Shown piece after piece: positions 59,508-64,000 of a stretch of DNA of 64,000 nucleotides (positions are counted from its first letter, which is position 1; the number at the start of each line of letters is the position of its first letter). Position numbers and translations under genes: made by a program. The notes under the pieces were generated by a model. That model saw only the letters and a program-made list of their open reading frames with translations, was not told the DNA's origin and searched no databases. The DNA is from Anderseniella sp963759095 (lineage in GTDB: Bacteria; Pseudomonadota; Alphaproteobacteria; Rhizobiales; Aestuariivirgaceae): NCBI GenBank assembly GCA_963759095.1, contig CAVWYF010000059.1, forward strand, positions 62,001 through 126,000, given 5' to 3'.

Positions 59508-61436
59508 TTACCAGCCACCGCCACCACCACCGCCGCCGCCGCCGCCGGAAAACCCGCCACCGCCGGAAAAGCCGGAGGACGACGATTTGGGGGCCGGCAT
59601 CGCGTTGGTCATCGACTTGCCAATGGATGCCGGAAGGCCGGACATGGTCTTGCCAATGCTGCCGGATGAAAAATTGCCGCCGTGATACCAGTTCGGGGAA
59701 TAGCTGGCAGCAGCGGCTGCACCGGCGGCAGATGCAAGCCACGCCTGAAATGCATTCGACCAGGGCTTTTCCAGCCCCAGGGCGACAGCATAAGGAAGCA
59801 TGGTCTCAAAATGCTGTGGCGACATTGCCGGTGCGCCGGCGAGGTTCATGCGGTCTTTTTCAGCAAGGTTGATATAGGTTTTCAACCCCTCAATGCCATC
59901 CATCAGTTGGCGCCCGAGCGGGGTCGGAGCGCCAAGCAGAAAGAAGAACAGGACATTGACCATGAAGACGCCGGCGATGATGGCGAGTATCACAGGCTTG
60001 ACAGTCATATCCACCGCAAGAGAGCCCAGCAGCGGCAAAAGGTTCATGGCAAAAAAGCCAAGCACAAACCACCGCATGACTGACCCGACTTTGCCGACCA
60101 AGCCGCTGGAGCGTGATACTTTCAGACCGACAGTGAAGGTGACTACGGTTATGACCGTGGCAACGGCGATCAGAATGATCAACGGAAACACGAAATTTGC
60201 ACCACCACCTGCGGCCACTATTGTGACGATCAATGTCAGTAGTGAAATTCCGATACCGGCAAATACATAGGCCAGGTTCTGGTCAAAGAATTTGTTGCGG
60301 TGCTCTGTATTCAAAGCTGAGCGGAATTTGCTGGTGAGCGACCTGACCGCAGCGGTGTTTGATTTGGCTATGCGGAATTCCTCTCCGGCAACCCCGAGTT
60401 TCTGCAAAACCGCTGCCTCGCCAACAGGCAGAGATTGACGCAGTGTTGCCCCTGTCGGCTTTATGGCGATATCGCCTGCCAGGTCTTCCAGTTCAACCAG
60501 CCCCTTTACGGCGAGGTTGAGCAGGGCGGACGAAAATGCGTGATGGCCGGACAAGCCCTTGTTTTCGATGTAGTGCACCTGGGCGGGCGATATGCCGTCC
60601 GGCGCATCCCAGCGCGGTACCATCACACCGGCAGGCGGATCCCGTCCGACCCGCTGCCATGCCCAGAAATAGTAGTAACCGATTACCAGGAAGCCGACGA
60701 AGCCCATGAGAAAAGCTGCGTTATCGCGCCAGAACCAGCCCAGCTCCTGGCTCTGGCTTGGCGCTGCGACGCTGCCCTTCGGCATCTTGATCACAACTGT
60801 CAGGCCTTCCTGGGGCCTGAGCGGAGCGGTTGTCTGAAACTCTACAATATTGCCATCATTGCTGGTGCGCGAACGCGCCTCCCGGCCGGTTGCGCCAAAG
60901 GGGCCCGTGAAATAAGCAGTGTCGGTTGCCCGGACACCTTGCGGCAAGACAATTTCAGCCCGCGCATTGCGGATCGGGAAGTTCCAGAAATTGCCGGTGA
61001 CATTCCAGTACACCTCGTCATGGTCGGAAAAGAACCGTATCTGCCGGTCGGTTTCATAGGTTATCCTGTAGGTGAATTCACCGGCGCCTATGAACTTGTT
61101 CTTGCTGCCGATATAAACACGGGCAGCGCGGTTGGCCTTGTCAATGCGGAAATCGTCCGGCTTGCCGTCGCGGGTCACTGACAGGACCTCGAAACCGACT
61201 TCGCGTTCGCGTCCGCCTGCGTCTTCGATCATCAACGGGAAGTCGCGATAGATACCTCTTCTGATCTGTGAATTCTCACCACGCACGCGGATCGTCTCCA
61301 CCACCCGCAGTTTGCCGGTTTGAGAAACCTCGACCTTCGAATCGAAATTGAGGATTTCTTCCGCCGAATGGGCGTAACCGGCCATCCAGAGCAGAGCAAA
61401 CAGGACACATAATGTGCGGAACAGGCGCTGCATCAT
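59508..61436 (-). CDS. DUF2207 domain-containing membrane protein
   Basis: A 642-residue protein: signal peptide, then a periplasmic DUF2207 domain with the typical VVETIRVRGENSQIRRGIYRDFP, several membrane segments in the middle, and a C-terminus with a run of more than ten Gly ending GGW. DUF2207 proteins often sit next to LemA, as here, where the gap is 32 bp. Function unknown. ATG 61436 (MMQRLF) with AAGGA upstream was preferred over a TTG at 61463. Confidence 0.85.
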   Translation of the reverse strand: MMQRLFRTLCVLFALLWMAGYAHSAEEILNFDSKVEVSQTGKLRVVETIRVRGENSQIRRGIYRDFPLMIEDAGGREREVGFEVLSVTRDGKPDDFRIDKANRAARVYIGSKNKFIGAGEFTYRITYETDRQIRFFSDHDEVYWNVTGNFWNFPIRNARAEIVLPQGVRATDTAYFTGPFGATGREARSRTSNDGNIVEFQTTAPLRPQEGLTVVIKMPKGSVAAPSQSQELGWFWRDNAAFLMGFVGFLVIGYYYFWAWQRVGRDPPAGVMVPRWDAPDGISPAQVHYIENKGLSGHHAFSSALLNLAVKGLVELEDLAGDIAIKPTGATLRQSLPVGEAAVLQKLGVAGEEFRIAKSNTAAVRSLTSKFRSALNTEHRNKFFDQNLAYVFAGIGISLLTLIVTIVAAGGGANFVFPLIILIAVATVITVVTFTVGLKVSRSSGLVGKVGSVMRWFVLGFFAMNLLPLLGSLAVDMTVKPVILAIIAGVFMVNVLFFFLLGAPTPLGRQLMDGIEGLKTYINLAEKDRMNLAGAPAMSPQHFETMLPYAVALGLEKPWSNAFQAWLASAAGAAAAASYSPNWYHGGNFSSGSIGKTMSGLPASIGKSMTNAMPAPKSSSSGFSGGGGFSGGGGGGGGGGGW

Positions 61437-61468
61437 GCCGGTAAATCCTTGTATCGTACGCAATGTCG

Positions 61469-62026
61469 CTAGAATTTCACTTCCGGGACATTGCGGTCGC
61501 CGGCGTCCTCGATTTCAAAGAACTCTGTCGTCTGGAACTTGAAATAGTTGGCCACGAAATTGGACGGGAAGCTTTCGACCTTCACATTGAGATCGCGTGC
61601 AGCACCATTGTAATAGCGCCGTGCCATCTGGACCTCGCCCTCGATCTTGTCGAGTGTCTGCTGCAACTGCAGAAAATTCTCGTTTGCCTTGAGGTCCGGA
61701 TAGGCTTCTGCCACGGCCATCAGTTTGCCCAGCGCCTGGCTCAGCAGGCCTTCCGCGACCGCCCGGCCGGCAATGTCGCCTTCCGGTACCGCCTGAACGC
61801 GGGTGCGCATTTCCGTCACTTCGCGCAGCGTGTCCTTCTCGTGACCGGCATAGCCCTTGATGCTTTCAACGATGTTGGGGATCAGGTCACTGCGGCGTTT
61901 GAGTTGCACATCAATGCCGCTCCAGGCCTCCTTGACCATTTGCGTGGCCTTGACCAGCGCGTTGTAGATGGCAACGCCATAGAATGCGATGGCACCCAGG
62001 ATGCCGAGAATAACAAGTGTGGTCAT
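61469..62026 (-). CDS. lemA: LemA family protein
   Basis: A 185-residue protein with an N-terminal membrane helix (about residues 5-22) and a long helical body: YNALVKATQMVKEAWSGIDVQLKRRSDLIPNIVESIKGYAGHEK is the classic LemA signature, split here between two blocks, and ANENFLQLQQTLDKIEGEVQMARRYYN follows. LemA proteins are anchored in the inner membrane and face the periplasm. Co-oriented with DUF2207 and HtpX, a common trio. Confidence 0.93.
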   Translation of the reverse strand: MTTLVILGILGAIAFYGVAIYNALVKATQMVKEAWSGIDVQLKRRSDLIPNIVESIKGYAGHEKDTLREVTEMRTRVQAVPEGDIAGRAVAEGLLSQALGKLMAVAEAYPDLKANENFLQLQQTLDKIEGEVQMARRYYNGAARDLNVKVESFPSNFVANYFKFQTTEFFEIEDAGDRNVPEVKF

Positions 62027-62057
62027 GAATTGATCTCCCTACTGCCCAAAGGCAAGT

Positions 62058-63185
62058 TTAATCCGGCTTGTCCGATTTGTCTTGATTTCCTTGTTCGCCG
62101 TCCCCGCCAAAATTGACCACCTCGCGCATGAAGTCGGACAGGCCGGGCTTGGGCTGGGTCAGGAACGGCAATGGCCGGCAAAGCTCCATGGCAGCCAGGC
62201 CAATGCGGGCGGTGAGAATGCCATTTACCGCACCTTCGCCGAAGCGTGCCGACAAACGGCCTATCAGTCCCTTGCCGATGACAGCACTGATAACGCCGTC
62301 AGACAGGGCAAGGCCGCCGGTCACGGCCAGATGGCCTGCCACCATTTTCGCAAGGCGTATGGTGCCCAACGTTCCGGGCCTTCCGCCGTAAAGTGTTGCA
62401 AGTTCCCGCATCATGCGCAGGTTCTGTGCACCGACCAGTGCGATATCAAGGGCGGCGGGCGCGATGGCCGTCACCACGCTGACCCGGCGTGCGGCCCGCG
62501 CAATAATGCGGTTTGCTTCCTCATCCAGCGGTTTCATCAGGTCGCGCTCGGCCAGCTTTATACGGTCAGCCGGGTCCATGATCGCTTTGGAATGCTCCTT
62601 CAACTGGGCAAGCCCCCAGCGCATGTCGGCTCTGGCGTCATAGATGGAGTGCAGATCTGTGAGCGTGGCTTGTGCTGCGGTTGCATCATCTGCGGAAATG
62701 GCCCGCGTTGCGTCAGCCTGAGTGGTGCCCAGTCTCTTCAACCGCCACAGGCCGAACAGTTCGCGTACAATGATGGCAAGGGCTGCAATCAGCACCAGCG
62801 CCAGAAGCCCTGTCCCGATCCAGCCGAGGGCGGGGGACCGGGCAAACAGGTCCTCGATCAGCTGGGTTGCGGCCAGACCTGCCCACAGGCCTGCCAGTCC
62901 CAGCGCACCGGACAACAAGATGCCACCCCAGCGGAACCGCTTTGCAATTGTGTGGTCACGGGCAATGGCTGGAAGAAGGGCATCATCCGATGGGTCTTCA
63001 AAGCGGATTTCCGGTGCTGCCAGTGCGCGCGGCTGTCTGCCTTTCGGCTTGGGTTTGGTGGTCCGGGATTGCCTGGCCCCGGCTTTTTGCGGTTCGGCTT
63101 TTGCAGCCGGACCGGAAGCCTTTTCCTGGTTTGAGGGATCGGGCGCAAGGCGAAACGCCTTTGGCTTGCGTGGGTCATCGGTCAT
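62058..63185 (-). CDS. UPF0283/TIGR01620 family membrane protein (DUF697)
   Basis: A 375-residue protein with a basic, Pro/Lys-rich N-terminus (about 1-75), two membrane helices (about 95-120 and 127-150), and a DUF697-type helical domain with RVSVVTAIAPAALDIALVGAQNLRM. This is the YcjF type, normally encoded together with YcjX, as here; the two genes overlap by 4 bp. Its role is unknown; in enterics the pair belongs to a phage-shock-linked regulon. Confidence 0.88.
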   Translation of the reverse strand: MTDDPRKPKAFRLAPDPSNQEKASGPAAKAEPQKAGARQSRTTKPKPKGRQPRALAAPEIRFEDPSDDALLPAIARDHTIAKRFRWGGILLSGALGLAGLWAGLAATQLIEDLFARSPALGWIGTGLLALVLIAALAIIVRELFGLWRLKRLGTTQADATRAISADDATAAQATLTDLHSIYDARADMRWGLAQLKEHSKAIMDPADRIKLAERDLMKPLDEEANRIIARAARRVSVVTAIAPAALDIALVGAQNLRMMRELATLYGGRPGTLGTIRLAKMVAGHLAVTGGLALSDGVISAVIGKGLIGRLSARFGEGAVNGILTARIGLAAMELCRPLPFLTQPKPGLSDFMREVVNFGGDGEQGNQDKSDKPD

Positions 63186-64000
63186 ATCAAACGGTCTCCC
63201 ACGAGAAATTCCAGCGTACGGTCCAGGCGAATGTGGGGGAATGTGGCTACCGAGCCGGCGTTACCGGATGTCTCTAGCAGCGGTGGACGGAAGCGCACGA
63301 ATTTCAACTCACCTTCCAGCGATCCATCCAGTGCTGCTGCGGGATCGTCCGGCAGGTCCCCGGGAAAAATCGCTGCTTCCGAGGTGCCGTCAAACTCTTC
63401 CCCGGCCACTTGCTCACCTGCAATTGGCGTACCGGCAATACAGTCCAGCGTTTCACCGTCCTGCTTGACACTGGCCTCCCGGGTGGCCCGAATGGCAGCG
63501 ATTGCGGCTACATCAATCTGCGCGCCGGCAAACTCTGCCCGTTTGGCGGCATCGGCAACAATCAGGCCCAGTACGTTCTCCAGCTTGTCATGGCTGGAAT
63601 GGTGTAACAGGTCAGACTTGGTCGCCGCGAACAGGATACGGTCCGCGCGTCTGCCAAACACCGCAGATGCCCAGGAATTCGCACCCTGCCTGAAGCAAGA
63701 CAAAACCTCTGTCAGTGCTGCTTTGAGATCATTCACCGCCGCCGGGCCGGCATTAAGTGCGCTCAACGTGTCGACCAGAACAATCTGGCGGTCGAGACGG
63801 GCGAAGTGATTGTAGAAGAACGGCTCCACAATGCGGCTGACATAGGCATTGTAGCGGCGCTCCATCAAGGCGTGCATGGAACCGTCGAGTGCCGTGGTGG
63901 CAGGATCGAGCGGCAATGGCGCAAATGTCAGCAGGGGGGAACCTTCCAGATCACCAGGCATCAGAAACCGCCCCGGCGGGAGGGTCGACAGGGACACTTC
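63182..64000 (-). CDS. YcjX family (DUF463) P-loop protein, C-terminal part
   Basis: About 273 residues running off the right edge; the frame is open at base 64000, so the N-terminal P-loop is outside. The visible part has PPGRFLMPGDLEGSPLLTFAPL, the YcjX landmark, then RIVEPFFYNHFARLDRQIVLVDTLSALNAG and the FAATKSDLLHHSSHD segment, in which TKSD resembles a GTPase NKxD motif. YcjX is a GTPase-like protein linked to the envelope-stress (phage shock) response in other bacteria and usually precedes the YcjF gene. Confidence 0.9.
   Translation of the reverse strand, partial: EVSLSTLPPGRFLMPGDLEGSPLLTFAPLPLDPATTALDGSMHALMERRYNAYVSRIVEPFFYNHFARLDRQIVLVDTLSALNAGPAAVNDLKAALTEVLSCFRQGANSWASAVFGRRADRILFAATKSDLLHHSSHDKLENVLGLIVADAAKRAEFAGAQIDVAAIAAIRATREASVKQDGETLDCIAGTPIAGEQVAGEEFDGTSEAAIFPGDLPDDPAAALDGSLEGELKFVRFRPPLLETSGNAGSVATFPHIRLDRTLEFLVGDRLI

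Noticed and set aside
62082..63134. A 350-residue plus-strand frame opposite the UPF0283 gene
   Set aside because: Gln/His/Cys-rich shadow of a well-supported minus-strand membrane protein gene.

Overview
The window is GC-rich, gene-dense bacterial chromosome, most likely from an alphaproteobacterium of the order Hyphomicrobiales (Rhizobiales). The order-level clues are family-based: a ~1,730-residue membrane-anchored 11-mer-repeat protein like the growth-pole-ring proteins of polar-growing rhizobia, a DUF2852 protein, a UPF0314/DUF2585 protein, an adrenodoxin-type ferredoxin beside a TrxR-like ferredoxin-NADP reductase, and a DgcN/DgcA D-glutamate pair. No rRNA, tRNA, CRISPR, phage or IS element was seen.

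Region 1-13.1 kb is one long plus-strand, apparently co-transcribed block. It holds the C-terminal part of a flotillin-like protein made of 11-residue repeats, two CoxG-like SRPBCC proteins, a molybdenum hydroxylase (FAD subunit, 2Fe-2S subunit, and a molybdopterin subunit split into two ORFs by a Pro/Ala-rich tail and a new start), the MoxR ATPase/vWA maturation pair, then an amidohydrolase, a metallo-beta-lactamase-fold lactonase, an SMP-30 lactonase and an isochorismatase-like domain fused to it (broken by one indel). The logic looks like ring or aldehyde oxidation followed by lactone and amide opening; the substrate is unknown. This is the best candidate for an undescribed system.

Region 13.3-26 kb is mixed: ParA ATPase, two YeeE/YedE sulfur transporters with a thioredoxin, NagZ-like hexosaminidase, an FAD amine oxidase, PPK2, an SDR, DUF2852, a threonine-dehydratase-like enzyme, an MscS channel, and an HxlR regulator divergent from a bicupin and an esterase-like hydrolase. 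Many genes here carry single-base indels.

Region 26-31.5 kb holds an acidic protein of unknown function, an MFS permease, DgcA-DgcN for D-glutamate use and a zinc alcohol dehydrogenase. Region 31.7-39.8 kb holds the giant polar-growth-type protein, an HPt protein, ferredoxin, its reductase and a DUF2892 protein. Region 39.8-45.1 kb holds a P1 peptidase, a GlcD-like oxidase, a persulfide-dioxygenase-like MBL protein and a TadG-like vWA protein. At 45.1-45.9 kb lies a non-coding repeat region.

Region 45.9-64 kb holds an N-methylproline-demethylase-like flavoenzyme with an MFS permease, an EF-hand protein, small exported proteins, a TerB-like protein, ankyrin and TM2 proteins, a second vWA (CoxE-type) protein, a TupA-like ATP-grasp protein, DUF302, a structured intergenic region that may encode a small RNA, UPF0314, a phenylpyruvate/indolepyruvate-type decarboxylase, and a run of HtpX, DUF2207, LemA, UPF0283 and YcjX genes. 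The last gene runs off the right edge.
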